64,000 bases of DNA from an uncultured Latescibacterota bacterium (lineage in GTDB: Bacteria; Latescibacterota; UBA2968; UBA8231): assembly GCA_951813615.1 (NCBI GenBank), contig OX638377.1, positions 3,370,599 to 3,434,598 of the forward strand, written 5' to 3'. Of this stretch, positions 42,222 to 52,954 are shown piece after piece. The notes under the pieces were generated by a model. It had not been told where the DNA came from, did no database searches, and worked only from the letters and a program-made list of their open reading frames with translations. Every line of letters starts with the position of its first letter. The first letter of the stretch is position 1. A program made the position numbers and the translations under genes.

Positions 42222-43379
42222 TCAGTCTAGTTTTTTATAGAACTTGAGCGCGTGTTCCGGCAAGCGGTCGGGATGCAGAATTTTTATGAAATCGGCCAAC
42301 ACGATGTGGGGTTTAACGAGGCCGCTTTCCCAGTACTCGTTGCCGCCGTGCGCGTTGAGCCGGGCGTTGGCATTGTACACTCGGCCGCTGTTAAACGCAG
42401 CAAACGCCGTGTAGCGCTCGTCCGCAGCCCGTACCTCGGCCAGTGAATGCCATTCGTTGCGCATGGTCAGCCAAACGTCAGCCGCGTGGGCCTTTTCGTA
42501 CACGGCCTCAAAGTCGAGGGGCAGGCTCCCTTTGGAATCGTCGTCGGCCCACAGGTACGCGCCGCCAGCCGCGGCAACCAATTGCGCTGCGTAGCTCTTG
42601 CCACCGGCGACGTGCCACGTGTCGCGCCAGAGGGATCCGCCGAACACCGTGGGGCGTTGGGCCGTTGGCACATCCTGCACCAAAGCCGCGTATTGCTGGT
42701 ACTGAGACACGATGTCCGCAAAGCGTTTTTCCGCCAGAGCTTCTGCGTTGAAAAACGCCGCGGTGAATTTGAGCCATTCGGTGCGGCCCAGCAGCGATGG
42801 CTCGGTGTACTCGGCGTTGATGGCCACGGCCACGCCAGCTTGCTGCAAGACCGGATGGGCGTTGTACTGGGATTGGGCCGAGGCCACAGTCATCACCACG
42901 TCGGTCTCTAATTCCAGCACTAATTCGAGATTGACCCCGGCACCGTGACCGATTTGGGCGATTTTACCGGCTGCAAAACGCTGGTTGACATCGGGAGAAT
43001 TCACCATCTCAATGTCACTGACCGCGACTAGATTTTCGAGGGCATCGAGCAATTCGAGATGCGGCAATTGGGTCGTCGATAAAGCCGCGAGGCGACGAAT
43101 GGGCACGGTGATGCGCTGAACGCCGTCATACCCGTCGGGTGCAGGGGTGCCACGCTGGACCAATAAGTACTGAACAGCTTCTTCCGCCCCGGGCCATGGG
43201 GTACGCACGGTGACCACTTTGTAATTGTTGAAATACTCAATCGCAAAGCTCTCGGCGTATTGCAATTCGGCCTTGTCGGGGAAATAGTCCTTCGCCGAAT
43301 CGTAGCTATCGACGCAGTCATCCCCGTTCGCCGTCGACGCGCCGAGGACTATCCACGCCCAAAAACACACCTTGCGCAT
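42222..43379 (-). CDS. Periplasmic cobalamin/iron-complex binding protein
   Basis: 385 residues from ATG 43379, chosen because GGGGAGG lies a few bases upstream (an in-frame TTG at 43394 is inferior). A signal peptide ends near residue 19 (LGASTANG). The fold is that of FepB/BtuF-like binding proteins: RITVPIRRLAALSTTQLPHLELLDAL, SAQSQYNAHPVLQQAGV, LLGRTEWLKFTAAFF and VFGGSLWRDTWHVAGGKSYAAQL. This group normally delivers siderophores or cobalamin to a FecCD permease. The operon suggests cobalamin. Confidence 0.85.
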   Translation of the reverse strand: MRKVCFWAWIVLGASTANGDDCVDSYDSAKDYFPDKAELQYAESFAIEYFNNYKVVTVRTPWPGAEEAVQYLLVQRGTPAPDGYDGVQRITVPIRRLAALSTTQLPHLELLDALENLVAVSDIEMVNSPDVNQRFAAGKIAQIGHGAGVNLELVLELETDVVMTVASAQSQYNAHPVLQQAGVAVAINAEYTEPSLLGRTEWLKFTAAFFNAEALAEKRFADIVSQYQQYAALVQDVPTAQRPTVFGGSLWRDTWHVAGGKSYAAQLVAAAGGAYLWADDDSKGSLPLDFEAVYEKAHAADVWLTMRNEWHSLAEVRAADERYTAFAAFNSGRVYNANARLNAHGGNEYWESGLVKPHIVLADFIKILHPDRLPEHALKFYKKLD

Positions 43380-43418
43380 CAAACGCCTCCCCAAAAAATT
43401 GACCCTATCAAGAGCCGC

Positions 43419-43985
43419 TTACGCATCATCCGCACCCTCCCCCGGCTTCCACAGCACATCCGCCTCCCCGCCATCGTTAGCGGCCCGTGCCATCGCGAAC
43501 AGCAAGTCGGAAAGCCGGTTGAGATACAGCAGAACCGGTTCTCCGACTTGCTCTTGCTCCGCAAGTAGCCAAGTAGCTCGCTCGGCGCGCCGACACACCG
43601 TACGCGCCAAGTGGAGCCAAGCAGCGGGAAGCCGTCCTCCGGGCAAGATAAAGCTCCGCAAGGGAGCCAAATCTTGCGTGAGATCGTCAATTTGCTGCTC
43701 TAGAAAAAGAACCTGCTGCGGCTGCACGCGCAGGCGCTCCTCTTCGCCATCCACCTGCGGGACGCACAAATCGGCCCCCAGGTCGAAGAGATCGTTTTGC
43801 ACCCGGGCGAGCACATCGTCGTGCTCAGCGCCGCTGGCCCTAGCCAGTCCGATCACTGAGTTCAGCTCATCTACGCATCCATAAGCGGCGATGCGAGCGC
43901 TCGTCTTGGGCACTTGCGACATATCGCCCAGCCGCGTCATCCCGCTGTCACCCGTCTTGGTGTAGAGCTTAGATAGAGTAACCAT
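43419..43985 (-). CDS. Cob(I)alamin adenosyltransferase, PduO type
   Basis: 188 residues. Transfers the adenosyl group of ATP to cob(I)alamin to make coenzyme B12. The PduO-type signature TKTGDSGMTRLGD near the N-terminus binds ATP. FILPGGRLPAAWLHLARTVCRRAER and YLNRLSDLLFAMAR are conserved helices. It is located between the propeller gene and the binding-protein gene of the B12 uptake operon, so imported cobinamide/cobalamin would be adenosylated directly. Confidence 0.92.
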   Translation of the reverse strand: MVTLSKLYTKTGDSGMTRLGDMSQVPKTSARIAAYGCVDELNSVIGLARASGAEHDDVLARVQNDLFDLGADLCVPQVDGEEERLRVQPQQVLFLEQQIDDLTQDLAPLRSFILPGGRLPAAWLHLARTVCRRAERATWLLAEQEQVGEPVLLYLNRLSDLLFAMARAANDGGEADVLWKPGEGADDA

Positions 43986-43997
43986 ACCTGTTGCCTT

Positions 43998-45404
43998 TCA
44001 TTTGATCAACATCACCTTGCCCACAACCCGTTGACTGCCAGCGCGCAACTGCACCAGATACGCGCCGTTGCCCACCGGCTCACCGGCGGCATTGCGACCA
44101 TCCCAGTGGAGCACGTGTCGTCCAGCGGCTACCGTACCGTAAGCCAGAGTGCGGACGGTGCGACCCAAGACGTCGTGGACGGTCAATTCGACCGGGCTAT
44201 TGGCCTGCCAGACCGCAAAGGGAATCTGTACCGAAGCGTTGAAAGGATTGGGATAGGCCGCCTCCAAGGTGAATTCCTGCGGCAAACCTTCGGCGGTCTC
44301 TTCTATAGCCGTGGGAACGGTCGCATCACCCAAGACCACGATATCCTGCGGCGGTAGGCCGGTATCGATGGGGCCACTCAGAAACGCTCCGGTGGCTGCG
44401 TTGTAGAATTTGAGCCCAGCGCTGGCCGGATCGGAAAAGGAGCCGCGGTCGGCGACGATCAAACGGTCGCCATCTACCGCCAAGTTGGGGATAAAACCGC
44501 CGCTGATATTTTCTAAAGGCGCGCCCACATTACCGCCAGACAACTCAAAGGGCCGGACGCTGTTGGCGAAATTCTCATCCGCGACTACGGCATAGCCCCG
44601 GTTTTGATCGACGAGTACCATAGACGTAATATCGCCGCCCAGGTCCTCTTCGCTGACGGCTAGCCCGAGACTGCGGCTAGTCACCGTATCGACGATTTCC
44701 ACACCACCGGCCCGGTCGCCAAAACCGACCACGACCCCCACGGCGATCTGCTCGCCAATCACGGCCATACTGTTGGGGTTGGCGACGCTCAGCGCGATGC
44801 CCTGCACCCCCTCGGCGTCCGGGTCCACATCGACCAAGGTATCAGTAGCCAGATCGACGACTATCAAGTAGCTGACGTCAGCCGGTCCCCAGCCACTGTT
44901 GCGGTCGAGGCGCTGACAGCTCAAGTAAAGCCGATCGGCCACGCGGACGATTTGCGATACTTCGGGCAGACCATCCGCATCGGCGAAAGCGCTTAGATCG
45001 ATTTGGCCCAATTCCGCGCCGTCTTGGGGATTGACGATCAGCAGAGACGCCGCGTCGTAGCGCGTTACATACGCCTTGTCGGGTGCGACGATCTCAATGT
45101 CGTGCGGATTGGCACCATTGCCCACCGAAAACTGAGTCAGCGGAGTGCGCAAATCCATCGCATCCAGCACCAAGATATTATCCTGGCCCAAGCGGTTGAC
45201 GATATAGACGCGGCCGTCGTGGTAGTGCCCCACTGCGTCCGAGTGGATGCCCAACAGATTCACCTCGGCCGCGGCCGCATTCGCAGCCAAAAAGGCCGTG
45301 CTGCCGGTAGAAAAGTCCGTGGTGATGACGAAGAGATCGCTCTGCGCCGACGACGAATTCGCCAACAGCAAGACAGAAACGGCTAGAATGGAAATGCGAC
45401 ACAC
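43998..45404 (-). CDS. Secreted beta-propeller, BtuG-like position, with FlgD-like C-terminal sorting domain
   Basis: 468 residues, GTG start preceded by AAGGAGG. Cleavable signal peptide (SSSAQS near residue 21) with no lipobox. About seven repeats typical of YncE-like propellers follow (DLFVITTDF, GRVYIVNRLGQDNILVLDA, DKAYVTRYDAASLLIVNP, PNLAVDGDRLIVADRG). The last about 90 residues form a FlgD-Ig-like sorting domain with AYPNPFNASVQIPF and GRNAAGEPVGNGAYLVQL. It sits between the BtuB-like receptor and the adenosyltransferase. Bacteroides BtuG, a propeller lipoprotein that captures B12 with BtuB, occupies a comparable position; shared function here is inference. Confidence 0.8.
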   Translation of the reverse strand: MCRISILAVSVLLLANSSSAQSDLFVITTDFSTGSTAFLAANAAAAEVNLLGIHSDAVGHYHDGRVYIVNRLGQDNILVLDAMDLRTPLTQFSVGNGANPHDIEIVAPDKAYVTRYDAASLLIVNPQDGAELGQIDLSAFADADGLPEVSQIVRVADRLYLSCQRLDRNSGWGPADVSYLIVVDLATDTLVDVDPDAEGVQGIALSVANPNSMAVIGEQIAVGVVVGFGDRAGGVEIVDTVTSRSLGLAVSEEDLGGDITSMVLVDQNRGYAVVADENFANSVRPFELSGGNVGAPLENISGGFIPNLAVDGDRLIVADRGSFSDPASAGLKFYNAATGAFLSGPIDTGLPPQDIVVLGDATVPTAIEETAEGLPQEFTLEAAYPNPFNASVQIPFAVWQANSPVELTVHDVLGRTVRTLAYGTVAAGRHVLHWDGRNAAGEPVGNGAYLVQLRAGSQRVVGKVMLIK

Positions 45405-45453
45405 GTAAATCCTCCTTCAGTTAATGGTTAATAGAAGCGTCCCAGAGGGTGTC

Positions 45454-47718
45454 CTATTGATGCGCAGCATAGTGCACGGAAAGCCCATACGAGCGGCCCG
45501 GCAGCGGGTAGCCCCACAAGTCGGCTACTTGATTGTCGGTTAGGTTGCGCAACTCCCAAGACAAGGCGATGCCCTCGACTAACGGCACAGTGCCGCCAAG
45601 ATTGTACAGGGTGCGGATGGGCACGGTGCGCAGATTGGCACGGTCGAGAAAATGCCGACTTTCGCGGCTGAATTCTCCGTAGATTTCAGAGCGTCCTAGG
45701 TCGAGAGAAACGCGCGCATTGAGCCGATGGCGCGGCGCATTGGGCAGGTCGTTGCCCCGTTCAAAAGAGAACGGGGTGCGGTTTTCGGCGCGCTGGTACG
45801 CGTAATTGCCACGGAGCGCCAGTCTCGGCAGCAACCGCGTCTCAATTCGCGTCTCCACGCCGCGCAGCAAGGCCCGTCCCATATTGTGAGGCCGCGACAC
45901 CCGCTGTGAGTTTTGCATAAAGCGAATGAGATTCTCGACGCGATTGTGGTAGTACACGACCTCAGCCAGACCCAGCCCCACTCCATCGGCGGGACCGCGA
46001 AAAACCAAACCCAAATCCCAGTTGCGCCCTTGTTCACTGACGAGGTTGGTATTGCCAATCACCGCACCCCGGTCGCCGAACAGTTCAAAGAAATTGGGCG
46101 CACGCTGATAGCGGCCGTTGTGGGCTTTGAGCGCCAAACCTGCGCCTAAGTCCAAGGCCGCACCCATGCGGTAGCCCCACAGGATTTCGCCGTTGTTCCG
46201 GCTCGGCAACACCGCGCTGGGCGCGAAGTATTTTCGATCGAAAAAGCGATCATCGAGCCCTTCTGCCTGCGTGCCAGCATTGAAGGTCAAGCGCTGCCCC
46301 AACGGCACCTCCACCTCGGTGCCGACGGCCAATGCCCGGCGACGACTGCGCAAGAGCCGACTTTGGTCGCGCAACAAATCCTCGGGAGCAAAGCTCTCAT
46401 GTCGAGCCGCGACAAAAGCGGTCAGCAGGGACTCACCGGGCAACAGAGCATTCACTTCGCCGCGCAGGCCCAAGCCCTGAGTGATGTTGCGGTCGTGCTG
46501 GCGTCCTAAGCCCACTTCGCCGTGCCGATCTTGGTACTCGTCTTTTTCACGTGAATGGTGGGCCTTGAGTCGGTACCCGGCACGGCCGTGGCCCAGCGGG
46601 CCGAAGAGCGCCGCTTCGGCGATATGACGCCACGTGTCGTAGCGGGTGTGCAGGGACTGGTTGTTGCCAATGCCGGGGATGCCTTTGTAGCTCAGGTCAA
46701 AAGTGTTGTGAATCTGCAAGCGGCTAGCACCCAAGCTGCGCCCGATTTTGGCCAAGCTGCGCACACCGCGAAAATCGCTGTTGAGCCGCCGTGCCCAGCC
46801 GTCGTCCTGGGCGTTGTATTCCGTGCCGTTGTCGTCCCAAAAGCGGAAATCGTTGCGGCTGGCTTGGTAGTTGACCAACCCCAAGTACTCCCAGCCCTTA
46901 TAGGGGCCACTGAGCGAAGCACCCAACCGGCGAGTGCCGTACGAGCCAGAGGCCGTGTGCAAGCGCGTGCGAACTTTACCACCGAGTGGCTGCGTGCGGA
47001 TGTGGACCACGCCCCCGAGGCTGTTGCCACCAAAGCGCGCTGGCACTGCGCCCCGGTAGATATCGACGCTTTCAACGCCGCCAATCGGCAAGCCGCCCAG
47101 ATCCACTCCACCGCCAACAGCCGAGTTGAGCGGCACTCCATCGAGAAAAACTTGGACCTGTTCGGCGGTGGACCCGCGAATGGAAAGAGTGCTAAAACTG
47201 CCCAACCCGCCGTAGCGGCGGATGTTGACGCCGGTAGCGCGGTCGAGGGTCTGAGCTAAGTCCGCGCCGGGCGCGTGCTGATTGCCCAAAGTGATGGTTT
47301 CGACGAAAGAGGCAATGTGCTTGCCCTCGGGGTCGCGGCGAGCGCGGACCACCAATTCGTCCATGACCATGGGCAGAGAATGCAGGTGTAGCTCGACCGA
47401 AGTGAGGGCTGCGCCGATCTGAACGTGGCCTTGCAGGGGCCGGTAGCCCAGCCGCTCCACACGCAAATCCCAAGTGCCTGTTGCCAGATTTTCGAGACGG
47501 AAGGAGCCGGTCGTATCGCTGCGGACGGAATGGACTGCGCCGGATGGGGCGCTCAGCGTCAATACGGCACCGGACACGGGGCGTCCCGCATCCGGATCGA
47601 GCAATCGGCCCTGTAGCGACCCGGCCAAGAGCGTCGCGGGATGCAGAGCCAGAAAAAGAAAAACAATAAAAAAGCCCGCCCTCGAATGAGTGCGGGTCTG
47701 GGTGCTTGTACTAGGCAC
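45454..47718 (-). CDS. btuB: TonB-dependent outer-membrane receptor, BtuB-like
   Basis: 754 residues, GTG start with AAAGG eleven bases upstream. Signal peptide about 10-32, then a CarboxypepD-reg-like domain (LQGRLLDPDAGRPVSGAVLTL, about 33-110), a TonB-box-like MDELVVRA, the plug domain (LDRATGVNIRRYGGLGSFSTLSIRGS, VDIYRGAVPARFGGNSLGGVV) and a 22-strand barrel ending in YGLSVHYAAHQ. Import of cobalamin across the outer membrane is inferred from the cobalamin riboswitch directly upstream and from the downstream transporter genes. The signal-peptide codons overlap a terminator-like hairpin. Confidence 0.9.
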   Translation of the reverse strand: MPSTSTQTRTHSRAGFFIVFLFLALHPATLLAGSLQGRLLDPDAGRPVSGAVLTLSAPSGAVHSVRSDTTGSFRLENLATGTWDLRVERLGYRPLQGHVQIGAALTSVELHLHSLPMVMDELVVRARRDPEGKHIASFVETITLGNQHAPGADLAQTLDRATGVNIRRYGGLGSFSTLSIRGSTAEQVQVFLDGVPLNSAVGGGVDLGGLPIGGVESVDIYRGAVPARFGGNSLGGVVHIRTQPLGGKVRTRLHTASGSYGTRRLGASLSGPYKGWEYLGLVNYQASRNDFRFWDDNGTEYNAQDDGWARRLNSDFRGVRSLAKIGRSLGASRLQIHNTFDLSYKGIPGIGNNQSLHTRYDTWRHIAEAALFGPLGHGRAGYRLKAHHSREKDEYQDRHGEVGLGRQHDRNITQGLGLRGEVNALLPGESLLTAFVAARHESFAPEDLLRDQSRLLRSRRRALAVGTEVEVPLGQRLTFNAGTQAEGLDDRFFDRKYFAPSAVLPSRNNGEILWGYRMGAALDLGAGLALKAHNGRYQRAPNFFELFGDRGAVIGNTNLVSEQGRNWDLGLVFRGPADGVGLGLAEVVYYHNRVENLIRFMQNSQRVSRPHNMGRALLRGVETRIETRLLPRLALRGNYAYQRAENRTPFSFERGNDLPNAPRHRLNARVSLDLGRSEIYGEFSRESRHFLDRANLRTVPIRTLYNLGGTVPLVEGIALSWELRNLTDNQVADLWGYPLPGRSYGLSVHYAAHQ
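47661..47696 (-). terminator. Intrinsic terminator-like hairpin inside the btuB signal-peptide codons
   Basis: On the minus strand, CCCGC-A-CTC, loop ATTC, GAG-G-GCGGG (stem 47675-47696, one A/G mismatch) followed by C and six T then ATTGTTTTTC. It looks like a complete Rho-independent terminator, but lies about 20 bases downstream of the GTG start of the receptor gene. It probably forms the OFF state of the riboswitch. Confidence 0.65.
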
Positions 47719-47736
47719 CGGTGGACCAACCTTTCT

Positions 47737-47761
47737 ACCGAAGGGTGTCGTTCACCTCGGT
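47737..47761 (-). other. Stable hairpin between cobalamin aptamer and btuB start
   Basis: ACCGA+GGTG pairs with CACC+TCGGT (nine pairs, a two-base bulge, loop AACGA in the minus-strand reading), immediately 3' of the aptamer and just before the AAAGG ribosome site. It may belong to the expression platform. Confidence 0.45.
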
Positions 47762-47950
47762 CGCAGGCAGGTCTCCTGACTTCCGGTTATGTGCCCTCCG
47801 ACTCCTTCCCGATCCACATGATCAGTGGCTGATGTCGGGGGCACGACGACCCGTGGGCCGTCAACCGGTCACAGTGGCGGGACCGCGGCAGATTTGCACT
47901 GCCTTCCCTATTCTTCCGCTGCCGTAGCCGTACAACAGCGGACACCTGCG
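47762..47950 (-). promoter_or_regulatory. Cobalamin (AdoCbl) riboswitch
   Basis: On the minus strand the conserved core is seen as GGGAAGGCAGTGCAAATCTG, then GCCGCGGTCCCGCCACTGTG, and the 3' B12-box element AGTCAGGAGACCTGCC. The closing stem P1 pairs CGCAGG (47950-47945) with CCTGCG (47767-47762). It precedes the BtuB-like receptor and its downstream transport genes, and should repress them when cobalamin is plentiful. The 82 bases between 47951 and the small gene at 48033 show nothing further. Confidence 0.93.
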
Positions 47951-48032
47951 CCGTTATTTGATGGAGCTTATTAAAAGGGCTGCGTTGAGATCTGTCAAGA
48001 GAGCGCCGTTCCAAGAGCAGTTTAGCCAGCAC

Positions 48033-48200
48033 TTATTTCTCTTGCGAAGTCTGTTTTCTGCGGAGTATTCTAGTCCGATACTTCTCGTCCAACTCCTGAT
48101 AATGGCGGACGAGTTCCTCCGGATCGTTCCCAACTTCTTCGGATATCTTCCGGCGGATAGCTCGAACTCGATCTATCACATCTTTAGAGCGCTCAGACAT
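48033..48200 (-). CDS. Small conserved charged protein of unknown function
   Basis: 55 residues from ATG 48200 (an ATG directly before it at 48203 is also possible), with GGAGG upstream. The sequence MSERSKDVIDRVRAIRRKI, then SEEVGNDPEELVRHYQELDEKYR, is mostly helical and highly charged, resembling a small protein family I have seen in cyanobacteria and Chloroflexi, where it often accompanies TA-like genes. No function can be assigned. It stands alone between the riboswitch leader and the debranching enzyme. Confidence 0.6.
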   Translation of the reverse strand: MSERSKDVIDRVRAIRRKISEEVGNDPEELVRHYQELDEKYRTRILRRKQTSQEK

Positions 48201-48384
48201 CATCCTCACCTCCAAGGAGTTCCAAGGGTGTCGTCTCAATGTACACTCTTCCGCTCACTGTAATCTTCCTTCATGAAGTGGGTTGACTACTGTGTAACGT
48301 CAAATAATAACAAAAATACCGACCCGCCCCTTCATACAATTGCCCTCAGCCCCCTTAATCCACCTCCCCTCTAATTCCCAATTC

Positions 48385-50318
48385 CTAACCGCCCACATCC
48401 TCGACCCCAGCCCGCAACAACTCGGCCACGCTCCACGCCTGGGCGATGCAGCCGCGCGGAGCAAAAGGCGGCTCAGCGTCAAATATCTCCGAGACCGTAC
48501 CCAAGCCCGCTTCGTTCAGGTGCGCGACAAAGCCGTCGAGAAGGGCGTGACCGCGCTGGCGACCCTCACTGCCGTGGCAACGGCAGAGGGCGGTGATGTA
48601 CGGGCCGATGAGCCAGCCCCACACCGTGCCTTGATGATACGCACTATCGCGCTCCCAAGGTCCGCCCGCATATCGAGCGCAGTACGCCGGATCGCGCGGC
48701 GAGAGACTGCGCAGACCGCGCGGGGTCAGCAAGTGCTCGTCAATCACAGATAAGATCCGCCGCGCCCGTTCGCCTTCGACGAGCGGAAAGGGCAGCGAAA
48801 GCGCGAAAATTTGATTGGGGCGGATCGCCCAATCCGGCCCCTCGGGCGCGACCACGTCGCACAGGTACCCCCGCTCTTCGCACCAGAACAGGCGCTCAAA
48901 AGACGCCTGCACCTCAGCGGCGCGCTGGCCGTAATCGGCCCGCTGACCAAATGTCTCGCCCAAGTGCTGCAAAGTTTTGAGCGCATTGTACCAAAGCGCA
49001 TTGACCTCCACCGGCTTACCCATGCGCGGCGTGACCACCCAATCGCCGATCTTGGCGTCCATCCACGTCAATTGCACTCCCGGCTCCCCAGCCGCGAGCA
49101 GACCGTCGGCATCAACCCGGATCTGATAGCGCGTGCCGCGCACGTGCCAAGCGGCTATGTCCTCTAGCGTCGGCCACAGCTCGCTGGCAAACTCGTAGTC
49201 TTGGGTGTATTGCAAATACTTGTAGAACGCGACAAAAAACCACAACGTCGCGTCAACAGCGTGGTACTCCGGAGCCTCGCCCGCGTCGGGAAAGCGGTTG
49301 GGTATCATCCCCTTGCTGACGTGCTCGGCAAACGCCGCGAAGATGTCCCTTGCCTCGGCAAAACGCCCGGTGACCAAGCACAGGCCGGGCAGGGCGATCA
49401 TGGTGTCGCGGCCCCAATCCGTGAACCAATGGTAGCCCGCGATAATGGTGTGCAGGCCGTCGCCACGCCGCACCAGAAACTGATCGGCCGCCCGCGCCAG
49501 CGATCGCAGCACAGGATCGGTGGCCCAAGGAGCGCACACCTCCACCTGTTGACGGCGATCAATTTCGTCAGCAAGGAGTGCGAGTGGGTCGCGGCAGGTG
49601 GGAAGTTCGGTCGATGCGACTACGCCAACAGTAGCTCCAGGGATGAGTTGCAGGCACAAGCGACCGGGCGTGAAGAGGTCCTCGCTGTGATCGAGGCCGC
49701 GCTCTTTCTCTCGCAGATATTGGAAGTTGTAGTACCAGTCCGGGTCGGCCTCCCAGCACGCACCCGGGGCGAGGAGATGTGCGGTGGGTTGCTCTCGATA
49801 GGGACGATAGACCAGCGCATCCTCGTCCCAATCGGCCGTTGACGCGACTTGATCGTTGGCCTGCACCAAATGGTGATAGTCCCGGCCCGCGAAAAAGGGA
49901 CGCAATTCCAAACAAAGCGGCTCAGACGCTTCCACTAGTTCGTACGCGACGACCAAGGCGTGTTCACCCGCGAGCATGGCCAGCCGCTTGCGCAACACCC
50001 ACCCATCCCCCGCGTACGTCCACGTCGGCACCGGCTCGGGCGTGAAGGCCGTTAGGAGTTGGTCCCCCCGTGGATGAATGACTCCAGGGAAAATACTGCA
50101 ACTTAGCTCGACGCGTCTTGTGGGCAGGATCAAGGTCTCGTCGAGCCGCGAGAGTAACACCACCCGACCGACCGGCGGACAGGTCGCCACGACCAGCAGG
50201 CCGTGGTAACGCCGAGTGTGCGCACCGCTGACCGTAGAGGACGCCCAGCCGCCTAGGCCGTTAGTCTCCAGCCACTCGCGTGAGAAGTTGTCCTCGCGTA
50301 CTAAGTCATCGGCAGTCA

Positions 50319-50319
<1 letters not shown>
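48385..50319 (-). CDS. Glycogen debranching enzyme (amylo-alpha-1,6-glucosidase)
   Basis: 644 residues, GTG start overlapping the acetyl-CoA synthetase stop by one base (TAGTG). The N-terminal GDE_N-like domain (FSREWLETNGLGGWASSTVSGAHTRRYHGLLV) is followed by the (alpha/alpha)6 catalytic domain with GYHWFTDWGRDTMIALPGL, the DGE-like acid region VDATLWFFVAFYKY, LTWMDAKIGDWVVTPRMGKPVEVNALWYNAL and GPWERDSAYHQGTVWGWLIGPY. It hydrolyses alpha-1,6 branches of glycogen. Length and motifs are normal for the bacterial/archaeal type. Confidence 0.92.
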
Positions 50320-52274
<1,955 letters not shown>

Positions 52275-52331
52275 GCGAGCTAACTCCTCATTAGGGTGGA
52301 AATGGTCGTCAATAGCGCAAACTAAACGACC

Positions 52332-52348
52332 CTCGCTTATAAAGCGAG
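52332..52348. other. Perfect hairpin upstream of acs
   Basis: CTCGCTT-ATA-AAGCGAG, a 7-bp stem with a 3-base loop, about 60 bases before the acs start. Possibly an operator or leader structure; no T-run follows in either direction. Confidence 0.35.
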
Positions 52349-52402
52349 ATAGTTAGATTCGGTTTTGGTACGAGGCATTAAAGTATAACACCGCATAGCG
52401 AC

Positions 52403-52440
52403 AGGAAAATAACCCTTGCTGATTCTAAAGGCGAAGGGTT
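52403..52440 (-). terminator. Weak terminator-like inverted repeat
   Basis: AACCCTT (52411-52417) and AAGGGTT (52434-52440) can pair with a 16-base loop; on the minus strand they are followed by ATTTTC. It could stop minus-strand transcripts coming from the SDR gene before they reach acs. The loop is long and the T-run short. Confidence 0.28.
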
Positions 52441-52514
52441 TCAACCATCCCCGCAAGAGATACTAATAGTTTCCTCTTAGGGAGAATGCACTGTTGAGAA
52501 TCGTCCACAATGTC

Positions 52515-52530
52515 ATATCTTATATGATAT
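52515..52530 (+). promoter_or_regulatory. Inverted repeat abutting the PIN-toxin start
   Basis: ATATC-TTATAT-GATAT, ending two bases before the ATG at 52532. TTGAGA (52494-52499), 16 bases and TATCTT (52516-52521) form a plausible promoter, so the transcript would start only a few bases before the ATG. Likely operator for the RHH antitoxin. Confidence 0.45.
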
Positions 52531-52531
52531 C

Positions 52532-52954
52532 ATGCGCCTCGTTCTAGACACCAATATTGTCGTCGCCGGGCTGCGTAGTCCGACCGGAGCCTCGGCCGCA
52601 TTGCTTGATCGCGCCCTGAGTCGGGCGTTCACGCTGGTGCTTGCCGTGGCCCTTGCACTGGAATACGAGGCAGTATGTCGCGATCCGGCGCAGCGAGCGG
52701 TTTCGGGTCTCAGCGAGGCCGAGGTCGGGATGATTATCTCCGCGCTCTGTGCAGTTGCTGAGCCTGTATCACCGTGGTTTCTATGGCGTCCACAGCTTCG
52801 CGATCCGGCTGACGAGATGGTCCTCGAAACCGCCATCAACGGCAACGCCGATGCGCTAGTCACTTTCAATCAGCGCGACTTCGGCGAGACACCCAAACGT
52901 TTTGGGATTGCGCTCCTATCGCCCCAACAAGCCTTGCGGAGAATATCGAAATGA
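52532..52954 (+). CDS. PIN-domain toxin of a type II TA system
   Basis: 140 residues with the PIN-family acids in MRLVLDTNIVVAGL, the Glu region ALEYEAVCRDP and the C-terminal DPADEMVLETAINGNADALVTFNQRDF. Matches the group annotated as putative TA toxin component, PIN family, a likely ribonuclease. No ribosome site is present before the ATG; instead an operator-like inverted repeat directly abuts it. The stop overlaps the antitoxin start (ATGA). Confidence 0.88.
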   Translation: MRLVLDTNIVVAGLRSPTGASAALLDRALSRAFTLVLAVALALEYEAVCRDPAQRAVSGLSEAEVGMIISALCAVAEPVSPWFLWRPQLRDPADEMVLETAINGNADALVTFNQRDFGETPKRFGIALLSPQQALRRISK

